Shown here piece after piece: positions 1 through 6,120 of a stretch of DNA of 6,492 nucleotides. The translations under genes were made by a program, and so were the position numbers. Source of the DNA: JBEGTT01 sp041179245 (lineage in GTDB: Bacteria > Pseudomonadota > Gammaproteobacteria > Burkholderiales > Rhodocyclaceae); assembly GCA_041179245.1 (NCBI GenBank), contig JBEGTT010000072.1, forward strand, positions 1 to 6,492, written 5' to 3'. How positions within the stretch are numbered: the first letter of the stretch is position 1; every line of letters starts with the position of its first letter. The notes below the pieces were generated by a model. That model was given only the letters and a program-made list of their open reading frames with translations. It had not been told where the DNA came from and made no database searches.

Positions 1-288
1 GCTTTTTACGCGCTATGCCGACAAAAATTGTCCGATGATGGCTTGCTCGCCGTAAATTTGCTTGGCCTTGCCCGAACTTATGAACAGAGTCTGGCGCGTA
101 TCAACACGGCCTTTGAACAAAATCTACTTGTCCTGCCTTCCTGCAGCAGTGGCAACCGGATCGTTTTTGGTGGAAGGACAGATCCCCGTCCATTGTTGGC
201 AAATCACAGTCGCTTGCATCAACTTGCCGATGCACTAAAGGAACGTACCAACCTTAGCCTTCATCCTTTATTGGAGCGAATGGCCTAA
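1..288 (+). CDS. Spermidine synthase-like protein, C-terminal fragment
   Basis: The frame is open from base 1 to a TAA at 286-288, giving 95 residues. No start is needed inside the window, and a TTG at base 28 is probably internal, so the gene begins to the left. The fragment reads AFYALCRQKLSDDGLLAVNL and continues to an IVFGG strand. An 'F Y x x C R x x L x x D G x L A V N L' segment followed by an 'R x x x A F' helix and a hydrophobic strand is typical of the last third of the Rossmann methyltransferase-like fold in polyamine aminopropyltransferase (spermidine synthase) homologues. Those enzymes transfer aminopropyl groups from decarboxylated S-adenosylmethionine. The substrate-binding and catalytic residues lie outside the window, so true spermidine synthase activity cannot be claimed; a generic SAM-dependent methyltransferase-like protein is the alternative. 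The gene converges on pckG, with an 83-base gap. Confidence 0.6.
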   Translation, partial: AFYALCRQKLSDDGLLAVNLLGLARTYEQSLARINTAFEQNLLVLPSCSSGNRIVFGGRTDPRPLLANHSRLHQLADALKERTNLSLHPLLERMA

Positions 289-308
289 TTTTGTTTAACC
301 CGCAATAC

Positions 309-350
309 AAAAAAACCACCCCGGAATATTCAAATATCCCCGGGTGGCTT
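309..350 (-). terminator. Rho-independent terminator of pckG, possibly bidirectional
   Basis: CCACCC (316-321) pairs with GGGTGG (342-347). The stem continues after one mismatch with GG/CC, then after a second mismatch with an AT-rich AATAT/ATATT segment closing on a small loop. On the - strand the stem is followed directly by seven T (the A run at 309-315), which is the classic intrinsic-terminator layout, starting about 25 bases after the pckG stop. On the + strand the tail is only CTTTCTGTT, so termination of the left-hand gene is plausible but weaker. Confidence 0.85.
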
Positions 351-371
351 TCTGTTGAAATGTGGCAGGTT

Positions 372-2213
372 TTACTGAATCTTACTAACTGAAGCAGTCA
401 AGAGCTGACGAATCAGATCTAGCTCTTGTGGCAATTTCTCGCCCATTTTATCGAACCATTCCTTGTGCCCAGCCAATTCGGCTTGCCAAGCAGCCTTTTC
501 AACAGCGGTCAGCGTATCGAAATCTTCACGGCTCATTTCAGCACCGGTCCAATCAATATCTTCATAAGAAGGCATCCAACCCAGTGCAGTTTCCTTAGCC
601 GCAGCTTTGCCTTCGCAACGCTCAATCATCCACTTCAGAACACGCATATTGTCGCCAAAACCTGGCCACATGAATTGACCTTGCGAATTCGTACGGAACC
701 AGTTAACACAGAAGATTTTTGGTAGATCATCAACCGTCCCACCCATCTTCAACCAATGGCCGAAGTAATCACCCATGTTGTAACCACAGAAAGGCAACAT
801 CGCGAATGGATCACGGCGAACAACGCCTTGCTGACCGAAAGCGGCAGCGGTCGTTTCTGAGCCTAGTGTTGATGCAAGATAGACACCGAAGTCCCAGTTA
901 AATGCTTCATAAATCAACGGCACCGTGGTTGCGCGACGGCCACCAAAAATGAAGGCAGAAATCGGAACCCCTGCTGGATCTTCCCAAGATGGGTCACCGG
1001 ATGGGCACTGACCAGCAGGTGCTGTGAAACGGGAATTAGCATGGGCGGCTTTGCGACCTGCTTTGCCATCTTCTGGCGTCCAGTCTTTACCTTGCCAATC
1101 AATCAAATGAGCAGGCGCTTCTTTGGTCAGACCTTCCCACCACACATCACCATCATCAGTCAGCGCAACATTGGTGAAAATAATGTTTTCTTTCAGCGTA
1201 GCCAGTGCATTAAAATTGGTTTTTTCTGAAGTACCCGGTGCAACGCCAAAGAAGCCTGCTTCAGGGTTGATTGCGTAGAAACGGGTAACACCATCAGCGC
1301 CCTTGCGTGGTTTGATCCAAGCGATGTCATCACCAACGGTTGTAATTTTCCAACCTTGCATGGACTTCGGTGGAATCAGCATCGCAAAGTTGGTTTTGCC
1401 GCAAGCGGATGGAAAGGCAGCTGCCACATAAGACTTTTTACCTTCTGGAGATTCAACACCCAGAATCAACATGTGTTCTGCCAACCAACCTTCTTCACGC
1501 GCCATATTGGACGCGATACGCAGCGCAAAACATTTCTTACCCAGCAAGGCATTACCACCGTACCCAGAACCGTAAGACCAAATTTCACGCGTTTCTGGGA
1601 AGTGAACAATATATTTAGTGTCTGGATTGCATGGCCACTTGGCATCTTGCTGACCGGGTTGCAGTGGCGCACCTGCGGTATGTACGCAAGGCACAAACTC
1701 GCCATGAGTACCAAGTACATCAAACACCGCCTTGCCCATACGGGTCATGGTACGCATATTGGTTACGACATAGGCAGAGTCAGAAATTTCAACACCGATA
1801 TGGGCAATAGGAGAACCGAGTGGTCCCATTGAGAAAGGAATCACATACATCGTGCGACCCTGCATACAGCCCTTGAACAAGCCGTGTAGCGTATTACGCA
1901 TTTTGGCTGGCTCTTCCCAATTATTCGTTGGGCCAGCGTCTTCTTTAAATTGCGAACAGATGAAAGTGCGGTCTTCTACACGCGCCACATCAGAAGGATC
2001 AGAAAAAGCCAAGAAGGAATTGGGACGCTTCGCTTCGTTTAGCTTAATCAGCGTACCCGCTTTGACCATCTCCTCACACAGCCGGTCATACTCTTCCTGC
2101 GAACCATCGGCCCAATAAACTTGTTCCGGCTGCGTTAGCGCAGCAATTTCAGCAACCCAATCGATGAGTGCTTGGTTTTTAACATATGCAGGAGTATTCA
2201 ACTGTACGGTCAT
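372..2213 (-). CDS. pckG: Phosphoenolpyruvate carboxykinase (GTP)
   Basis: Catalyses oxaloacetate + GTP to PEP + CO2 + GDP in the cytosol, the committing step of gluconeogenesis from TCA intermediates. The protein is 613 residues, close to the roughly 600-620 usual for the GTP-type family and longer than the ATP-type enzyme. Visible motifs: the glycine-rich YGSGYGGNALLGKK at 214-227 with a metal-binding Lys (K226/K227); the metal-ligand His in AEHML (H247); the kinase-1 P-loop AFPSACGKTNFAM at 266-278 with the family's reactive Cys271; kinase-2 VGDDIAW with D295/D296; FGGRR at 423-427; and NWFR plus FMWPGFGDN at 504-522, the nucleotide-base-binding region. The hypermobile Cys in the P-loop separates it from ATP-type PckA. 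I chose the ATG at 2213 because GAGAGAGA lies five bases upstream and the protein then starts MTVQLNTPAY, as expected; an in-frame ATG 15 bases further out overlaps this ribosome site. The gene is monocistronic by context: divergent from maeB, with its own terminator. Confidence 0.97.
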   Translation of the reverse strand: MTVQLNTPAYVKNQALIDWVAEIAALTQPEQVYWADGSQEEYDRLCEEMVKAGTLIKLNEAKRPNSFLAFSDPSDVARVEDRTFICSQFKEDAGPTNNWEEPAKMRNTLHGLFKGCMQGRTMYVIPFSMGPLGSPIAHIGVEISDSAYVVTNMRTMTRMGKAVFDVLGTHGEFVPCVHTAGAPLQPGQQDAKWPCNPDTKYIVHFPETREIWSYGSGYGGNALLGKKCFALRIASNMAREEGWLAEHMLILGVESPEGKKSYVAAAFPSACGKTNFAMLIPPKSMQGWKITTVGDDIAWIKPRKGADGVTRFYAINPEAGFFGVAPGTSEKTNFNALATLKENIIFTNVALTDDGDVWWEGLTKEAPAHLIDWQGKDWTPEDGKAGRKAAHANSRFTAPAGQCPSGDPSWEDPAGVPISAFIFGGRRATTVPLIYEAFNWDFGVYLASTLGSETTAAAFGQQGVVRRDPFAMLPFCGYNMGDYFGHWLKMGGTVDDLPKIFCVNWFRTNSQGQFMWPGFGDNMRVLKWMIERCEGKAAAKETALGWMPSYEDIDWTGAEMSREDFDTLTAVEKAAWQAELAGHKEWFDKMGEKLPQELDLIRQLLTASVSKIQ

Positions 2214-2267
2214 GACGATCTCTCTCATAAAGATAATGAACGGGGCCTGTGTATATAGGTATGTCAT

Positions 2268-2278
2268 TTAAGACTTAA
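2268..2278. repeat. Short palindrome TTAAGACTTAA upstream of pckG
   Basis: TTAAG and CTTAA flank a central A, giving a perfect 11-base dyad 55 bases upstream of the pckG start. It lies about where a pckG -35 region would sit relative to the TATATA candidate, a position suited to a regulator. The length is short enough to arise by chance. Confidence 0.3.
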
Positions 2279-2302
2279 CAGGTCCTCACCATTCTCGTCG
2301 GG

Positions 2303-2345
2303 GTTTGCTGTCAGCGTACAAGATACCTTGGCAAGCGCAGCAAAC
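2303..2345. repeat. 8-bp inverted repeat in the divergent region
   Basis: GTTTGCTG (2303-2310) is matched exactly by CAGCAAAC (2338-2345) around a 27-base spacer. The spacer itself begins with part of a second small dyad, GCTGTCAGC (2307-2315), and holds CAAG/CTTG half-sites. It could be spaced operator half-sites or, if transcribed, a hairpin in a maeB leader. No known regulator motif is recognised. Confidence 0.3.
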
Positions 2346-2359
2346 GCAGGTCGGGAAGC

Positions 2360-2371
2360 CCATAATTATGG
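2360..2371. repeat. 12-bp perfect palindrome CCATAATTATGG
   Basis: This perfect dyad lies about 125 bases before the maeB ATG. CATAAT within it resembles a -10 box on both strands, but no -35 sequence stands at a proper spacing (TTGGCA at 2328-2333 is too far away). It is a candidate operator only. Confidence 0.3.
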
Positions 2372-2495
2372 CACAAACACCCTAAAATTTAAACCAAAAC
2401 AGTTACTAACCCTTCTTAAAGCTGCCCAAAATAAGCGCGAACGTGCTACCCTATTTTTCAATAACCAAAAATCAATACCACATAGTGAGACAACC

Positions 2496-4793
2496 ATGGA
2501 CAATAACCAACTTCGCAAAGCTGCGCTTTATTACCATCGCTTTCCTCGCCCCGGCAAAATTGCCGTCATGCCAACCAAGCAGCTAACCAACCAATACGAC
2601 CTATCAATGGCGTATTCCCCTGGTGTTGCGCATGCTTGTGAAGAAATCGTTGCAGACCCCGCCCAAGTTTCTGAATTAACCGCTCGGGCCAATCTTGTCG
2701 GTGTAATTACGAACGGGACCGCGGTTCTGGGTCTTGGTGCTATTGGACCACTGGCAGCAAAACCCGTCATGGAAGGCAAAGGCGTTCTGTTCAAGAAGTT
2801 TGCCGATATTGATGTTTTTGATCTGGAGATTGCCGAGTTAAACCCGGATAAACTCATTGATATGATTGCCGCCCTGGAGCCTACTTTTGGCGGCATCAAC
2901 TTGGAAGACATCAAAGCGCCGGAGTGTTTCTACATTGAAAAGAAACTCCGCGAGCGGATGAAAATTCCTGTATTCCATGATGACCAACACGGCACCGCCA
3001 TCGTGGTGGGCGCGGCAATTCTGAATGGACTGACCTACTTAGGCAAAGACCTTAAAAAGATCAAATTGGTGACATCAGGCGCAGGCGCCGCCGCACTCGC
3101 CTGCTTAGACCTGCTCGTGATGCTCGGTGTACCTATTGAAAATATCTGGGTAACCGACATTAAAGGTGTGGTTTACGAAGGCCGCGTCGAGGAAATGGAT
3201 GAAATCAAGGCGCGCTATGCCAAAAAAACCGACGCTCGAACGCTCGGTGAAGTCATCGCAGATGCTGACGTTTTTCTAGGCTTATCGGCCGGCGGTGTTC
3301 TAAAGCAAGAGATGGTCGTCAAAATGGCCAAAAATCCGCTGGTCATGGCACTAGCCAATCCAACACCAGAAATACTACCTGAACTGGTTAAGGCAGTACG
3401 TAGCGATGCCATCATCGCCACCGGCCGCTCTGACTACCCTAATCAAGTCAACAATGTGCTGTGTTTCCCCTTCATTTTCCGAGGTGCGCTGGATGTCGGT
3501 GCAACTACGATTACCGAAGAAATGAAGCTAGCCGCCGTGAAAGCAATTGCGGAGTTAGCTCGCGCAGAACAGTCCGAAATCGTTGCAGCAGCGTACGGTG
3601 AAAAAGTCACCGGATTCGGCCCGGAATACCTGATTCCAAAACCATTTGATCCACGCCTGATTGTAAAAATTGCGCCGGCAGTTGCCCGTGCTGGCATGGA
3701 GTCAGGAGTCGCCACTCGCCCAATTAAAGACTGGGATGCCTACTTGCAGAGCTTGAATGAATTTGTTTATCACTCAGGCTTGATGATGAAGCCGGTATTC
3801 GCCAGTGCGAAGGCCCATCCAAAGCGGGTGGTATTTGCCGAGGGCGAGGACGAGCGGGTTCTGCGTGCCGTTCAACTAGCAATTGATGAGGAAATTGCAA
3901 AACCGATCCTCATTGGTCGCCGTGAAGAAATGCAACGCAAGATTGATGCCGCTGGCCTCAGAATTCGACCGGACATTGATTTCGAGGTCATTCACGGCGA
4001 CAGCTGTGAATTCTTCGATTCGCACTTTGAAGAGTTCTGGAAGGCGTATCACCAAATCATGGAACGCAAAGGTGTTTCCCCCGACTACGCCAAGCGCGAA
4101 GTACGCCGGCGCGCCACGCTATATGCGGCGCTAATGGTTCGCCTAGGTTACGCTGACGGCATGATTTGCGGTACTTTTGGGCGCCATGAAGCCCATCGCG
4201 ATTACGTCAACAGCGTGATTGGCACCGCCCCAGGCGTCAACAAATACGCCACCATGAATCTGCTAATGCTGCCAGGCCGCACCGTTTTCATCACTGACAC
4301 TTACGTAAATTACGACCCAAGTGCCGAACAACTCGCTAGCACCACGCTCCTAGCCGCCGAAGAAATTCGGCGCTTTGGGATCACCCCCAAGGTAGCCTTG
4401 CTCTCCCACTCCACCTTTGGAACACACGACACACCAACGTCGATCAAGATGCGCGCAACCCTTGCGCTACTAAGGAAGCTTGCGCCTGAACTAGAAGTTG
4501 AAGGTGAAATGCATGGGGATGCGGCACTAGACGAAAATATTCGTACAGGTGCTTTCCCCAATTCACGGCTAAAGGGACAAGCCAATCTACTGGTTATGCC
4601 AACCTTAGATGCGGCCAACATCTCGTTCAACCTGCTCAAAACAGCGGCTGGTGACAATTTGACAGTCGGCCCAATTCTCTTAGGCGCGGATCGTCCGGTT
4701 GCCGTTCTAACCCCGACAGCCACAGTACGCCGCATCCTTAATATGATCGCGCTCACCGTTGTTGATGCAGACCAACACAAAACGCTGAGTTAA
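2496..4793 (+). CDS. maeB: NADP-dependent malic enzyme with C-terminal PTA-like domain (MaeB type)
   Basis: Oxidatively decarboxylates malate to pyruvate and CO2, making NADPH, in the cytosol. It has 765 residues, near the roughly 760 of E. coli MaeB. The N-terminal malic domain carries YSPGVA (catalytic Tyr40), EGKGVLFKKFADIDVF around K95, NLEDIKAPECF with metal ligands E137/D138, and HDDQHGTA at 161-168. The nucleotide-binding domain shows the SGAGAAALACLDLL turn from 194, ALANPTPEI at 285-293 and ATGRSDYPNQVNN at 308-320. From about 440 (KRVVFAEGEDERVLRAVQ) to the end it is homologous to phosphotransacetylase, with SHSTFGT and EGEMHGDAALD, the latter near 669-679. That half has LTPT (738-741) where true Pta has the catalytic LSRG, as expected for the allosteric acyl-CoA-sensing module of MaeB proteins. 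NADP preference is a family assignment. The start is the ATG at 2496, giving the conserved MDNNQLRKAALYYHRFPRPG N-terminus; a 56-codon upstream extension from a TTG is rejected. Confidence 0.96.
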   Translation: MDNNQLRKAALYYHRFPRPGKIAVMPTKQLTNQYDLSMAYSPGVAHACEEIVADPAQVSELTARANLVGVITNGTAVLGLGAIGPLAAKPVMEGKGVLFKKFADIDVFDLEIAELNPDKLIDMIAALEPTFGGINLEDIKAPECFYIEKKLRERMKIPVFHDDQHGTAIVVGAAILNGLTYLGKDLKKIKLVTSGAGAAALACLDLLVMLGVPIENIWVTDIKGVVYEGRVEEMDEIKARYAKKTDARTLGEVIADADVFLGLSAGGVLKQEMVVKMAKNPLVMALANPTPEILPELVKAVRSDAIIATGRSDYPNQVNNVLCFPFIFRGALDVGATTITEEMKLAAVKAIAELARAEQSEIVAAAYGEKVTGFGPEYLIPKPFDPRLIVKIAPAVARAGMESGVATRPIKDWDAYLQSLNEFVYHSGLMMKPVFASAKAHPKRVVFAEGEDERVLRAVQLAIDEEIAKPILIGRREEMQRKIDAAGLRIRPDIDFEVIHGDSCEFFDSHFEEFWKAYHQIMERKGVSPDYAKREVRRRATLYAALMVRLGYADGMICGTFGRHEAHRDYVNSVIGTAPGVNKYATMNLLMLPGRTVFITDTYVNYDPSAEQLASTTLLAAEEIRRFGITPKVALLSHSTFGTHDTPTSIKMRATLALLRKLAPELEVEGEMHGDAALDENIRTGAFPNSRLKGQANLLVMPTLDAANISFNLLKTAAGDNLTVGPILLGADRPVAVLTPTATVRRILNMIALTVVDADQHKTLS

Positions 4794-4802
4794 TCGCCGA
4801 AA

Positions 4803-4843
4803 ATGAGGTTTTTGAATGGGTTAGCCGCTATCAAAAACCTCAT
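4803..4843. repeat. Perfect 13-bp inverted repeat after maeB
   Basis: ATGAGGTTTTTGA (4803-4815) and TCAAAAACCTCAT (4831-4843) are exact reverse complements around a 15-base loop. The hairpin starts nine bases after the maeB stop, so it probably shapes the maeB mRNA 3' end. It is not a textbook intrinsic terminator: no T run follows the stem on either strand, and the T-rich tract lies inside the stem. It may act as an RNA-protecting hairpin, a weak or factor-assisted terminator, or a small repeat element. Confidence 0.75.
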
Positions 4844-4873
4844 AATTCAGCGTAACAAATACAGCTATCCCCA

Positions 4874-4905
4874 TATTTTTATTGACTTTATTGACAATAA
4901 AAATA
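4874..4905. promoter_or_regulatory. Tandem and inverted repeat cluster, candidate operator
   Basis: The 9-mer TTTATTGAC occurs twice, back to back and exact (4878-4886 and 4887-4895), and is followed at once by the inverted half CAATAAA (4895-4901). As a result two perfect dyads share one right arm: TTTATTG-A-CAATAAA (4887-4901), and TATTTTTATTG (4874-4884) with CAATAAAAATA (4895-4905). The block covers the -35 and spacer of the promoter of the endopeptidase gene, where bound protein would block or help RNA polymerase. AT-rich sequence raises the chance of such repeats, so the operator role is inference. Confidence 0.5.
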
Positions 4906-4909
4906 CAAT
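4882..4909 (+). promoter_or_regulatory. Sigma70-type promoter of the endopeptidase gene
   Basis: TTGACT (4882-4887) and TACAAT (4904-4909) each match the -35 and -10 consensus at five of six bases, with a 16-base spacer in AT-rich DNA. Transcription would start near 4916, about 29 bases before the ATG at 4945. A second -35-like TTGACA (4891-4896) has no good -10 at the right distance. Finding a promoter here also argues against starting the protein at the TTG at 4882. Confidence 0.6.
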
Positions 4910-4944
4910 TAAAGCTAACTAAACTCGTTGCAAAGCACTTTGGC

Positions 4945-6009
4945 ATGATCTCCAGACGAAAAAAATTATCTATCGCCACACTAGCACTGGCTTGCACCAG
5001 CCTTTTTTCTGCCTGCATTTCCCCCGCTTTTGGGGTGCAACACACAACAGAAAAAGCAACTAAGTCTCACACCGCCAAAAATGCTGCCCCTGTGAGCAAA
5101 AATGCGGCAAAAAATACAAACAAGACGATTGCTAAATCACCAGCTCCAAAGTCGTCACTCGTTAAAGCAGGACAAGGAGCACGCAAGGTTCTAGCCAGTG
5201 CCGCTCCGCTCCGCTCAGCGCCCGTACGCGAGGCAATGGAAGGCCCTCTCTCGCTTGGCTCGTCATCAGCACTGGTTTTTGACACGGTCACCGGTAATCC
5301 GGTATTCCAAAAAAATCCGCATGCCATCATGCCTATCGCTTCAATCTCCAAATTAATGACAGCGATGATCGTTCTGGATGCCCATCTACCCATGGATGAA
5401 ATCATCACTATCGGTGAGGAGGATGTTGACACGCTGAAAGGCTCCCATTCACGCCTGCCGGTGGGCGCTGCCATGACACGTGAAACTGCCATGTTGCTTG
5501 CACTGATGTCATCCGACAACCGCGCTGCACATGCGCTCTCAAGGCACTATCCCGGCGGACTGAGTGCTTTTGTGTCTGCGATGAACGAAAAAACTATCGC
5601 GTTAGGAATGTCTGACAGCCGCTTTATTGAGCCTACTGGCCTTTCTAGTCGGAACGTGTCGACAGCCCAAGACTTGGCCAGAATGGTCATGGCCGCTGCC
5701 AACTACGCAAAAATTCGAGAACTTTCAACCACCACAGAAGCCAAGATCCAGATTGGTTCGCGCCAGCTTGATTTCCACAACACCAACGCGCTAACACGCA
5801 ACACCAACTGGGATATTGGGGTATCCAAAACGGGTTATATCTCCGAAGCAGGACGGTGCTTGGTAATGCAGGCTAAGGTCGCTGAACGTCCTGTCATAAT
5901 AGTATTGCTTGATTCCGTTGGGAAAATGACGCGTGTGGGCGATGCCGTCCGAATCAAAAAATGGATGGAGCAAGCCTCCTCTGGACGGACCAACAGTCGG
6001 CACGCCTAA
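4945..6009 (+). CDS. pbpG: Secreted D-alanyl-D-alanine endopeptidase, PBP7/S11 family
   Basis: A low-molecular-weight penicillin-binding protein predicted to cut D-Ala-meso-DAP cross-links in periplasmic peptidoglycan. It has 354 residues. The N-terminus is a signal sequence: basic RRKK (4-7), then a hydrophobic LSIATLALACTSLFSA, with a possible cleavage after AFG at 28-30. FSAC at 21-24 only loosely resembles a lipobox, so lipidation is doubtful. Residues 35-90 are a low-complexity Lys/Ala/Ser/Asn linker. The catalytic domain follows from about 103 with all three serine-type DD-peptidase motifs: SISK (nucleophile S133, K136), SDN (190-192) and KTG (295-297). E. coli PBP7 is about 310 residues and lacks such a long linker. 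The ATG at 4945 is chosen because it directly precedes the signal sequence and follows the promoter; its ribosome site is poor (AAAG at best). PbpG is favoured over DacA-type carboxypeptidases because no C-terminal beta domain or amphipathic anchor follows. It appears monocistronic. Confidence 0.85.
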   Translation: MISRRKKLSIATLALACTSLFSACISPAFGVQHTTEKATKSHTAKNAAPVSKNAAKNTNKTIAKSPAPKSSLVKAGQGARKVLASAAPLRSAPVREAMEGPLSLGSSSALVFDTVTGNPVFQKNPHAIMPIASISKLMTAMIVLDAHLPMDEIITIGEEDVDTLKGSHSRLPVGAAMTRETAMLLALMSSDNRAAHALSRHYPGGLSAFVSAMNEKTIALGMSDSRFIEPTGLSSRNVSTAQDLARMVMAAANYAKIRELSTTTEAKIQIGSRQLDFHNTNALTRNTNWDIGVSKTGYISEAGRCLVMQAKVAERPVIIVLLDSVGKMTRVGDAVRIKKWMEQASSGRTNSRHA

Positions 6010-6031
6010 ATGTAGAAACACCTGAAGTATC

Positions 6032-6080
6032 AAGAGGAGCCATTAGGGTATAAACCCTTTTTGCTCCTCTTTCATTTGTT
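6032..6080 (+). terminator. Nested hairpin terminator after the endopeptidase gene
   Basis: The outer stem AAGAGGAGC (6032-6040) pairs exactly with GCTCCTCTT (6063-6071). Inside it AGGGT (6045-6049) pairs with ACCCT (6054-6058) around an ATAA loop. The T-rich tail TTCATTTGTTT follows. It begins 23 bases after the stop codon and should separate the endopeptidase transcript from the polyphosphate kinase gene. Confidence 0.8.
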
Positions 6081-6120
6081 TAGTCGTATGATGCGTCTTG
6101 GATTGAAATGGAGACTTAAC

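Larger units (their letters stand above)
2214..2495. promoter_or_regulatory. Divergent pckG-maeB control region
   Basis: These 282 bases lie between the two start codons and hold no convincing gene. The maeB frame is open across the right part back to about 2328, but it lacks an ATG, has no ribosome site there and does not resemble the family N-terminus. It must carry both promoters. For pckG, a TATATA box on the - strand (about 2251-2256) about 40 bases before the ATG is a candidate -10, with only a weak TGTTAA-like -35. No clear consensus promoter was found for maeB; its ribosome site is a modest GTGAGA ending five bases before ATG 2496. Three short dyads listed separately are candidate operators. 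Confidence 0.5.

Noticed and set aside
1356..1832. 158-codon open frame on the + strand opposite pckG
   Set aside because: It lies wholly antisense to the conserved core of pckG. Its protein shows no family resemblance, and its composition is what a mirrored coding frame produces.
2328..2495. Upstream extension of maeB from a TTG (56 more codons)
   Set aside because: The extension has no homology-like pattern and no ribosome site, and it crosses the palindrome-bearing control region. The family N-terminus begins at ATG 2496.
4310..4780. 156-codon open frame on the - strand within maeB
   Set aside because: It is antisense to the conserved PTA-like domain, is Ser/Ala/Arg-rich, and has no ribosome site or recognisable motif.
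4882..4944. Upstream extension of the endopeptidase from TTG 4882
   Set aside because: It would place 21 residues before the signal peptide and lies on top of a near-consensus promoter, so it is very likely untranslated.
5201..5215. CCGCT x3 tandem repeat as a phase-variation switch
   Set aside because: Three pentamer copies are too few for efficient slippage, and the gene frame is intact. It is noted only as part of the linker.
5067..5519. 150-codon open frame on the - strand within the endopeptidase gene
   Set aside because: It is a shadow of a gene with intact catalytic motifs. Its hydrophobic end is the reverse reading of the Lys/Ala-rich linker.
6087..6092. TATGAT as a firm ppk2 promoter
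   Set aside because: The -10 match is good, but the expected -35 position falls in the preceding terminator stem with no TTGACA-like sequence. It is kept as a remark only.
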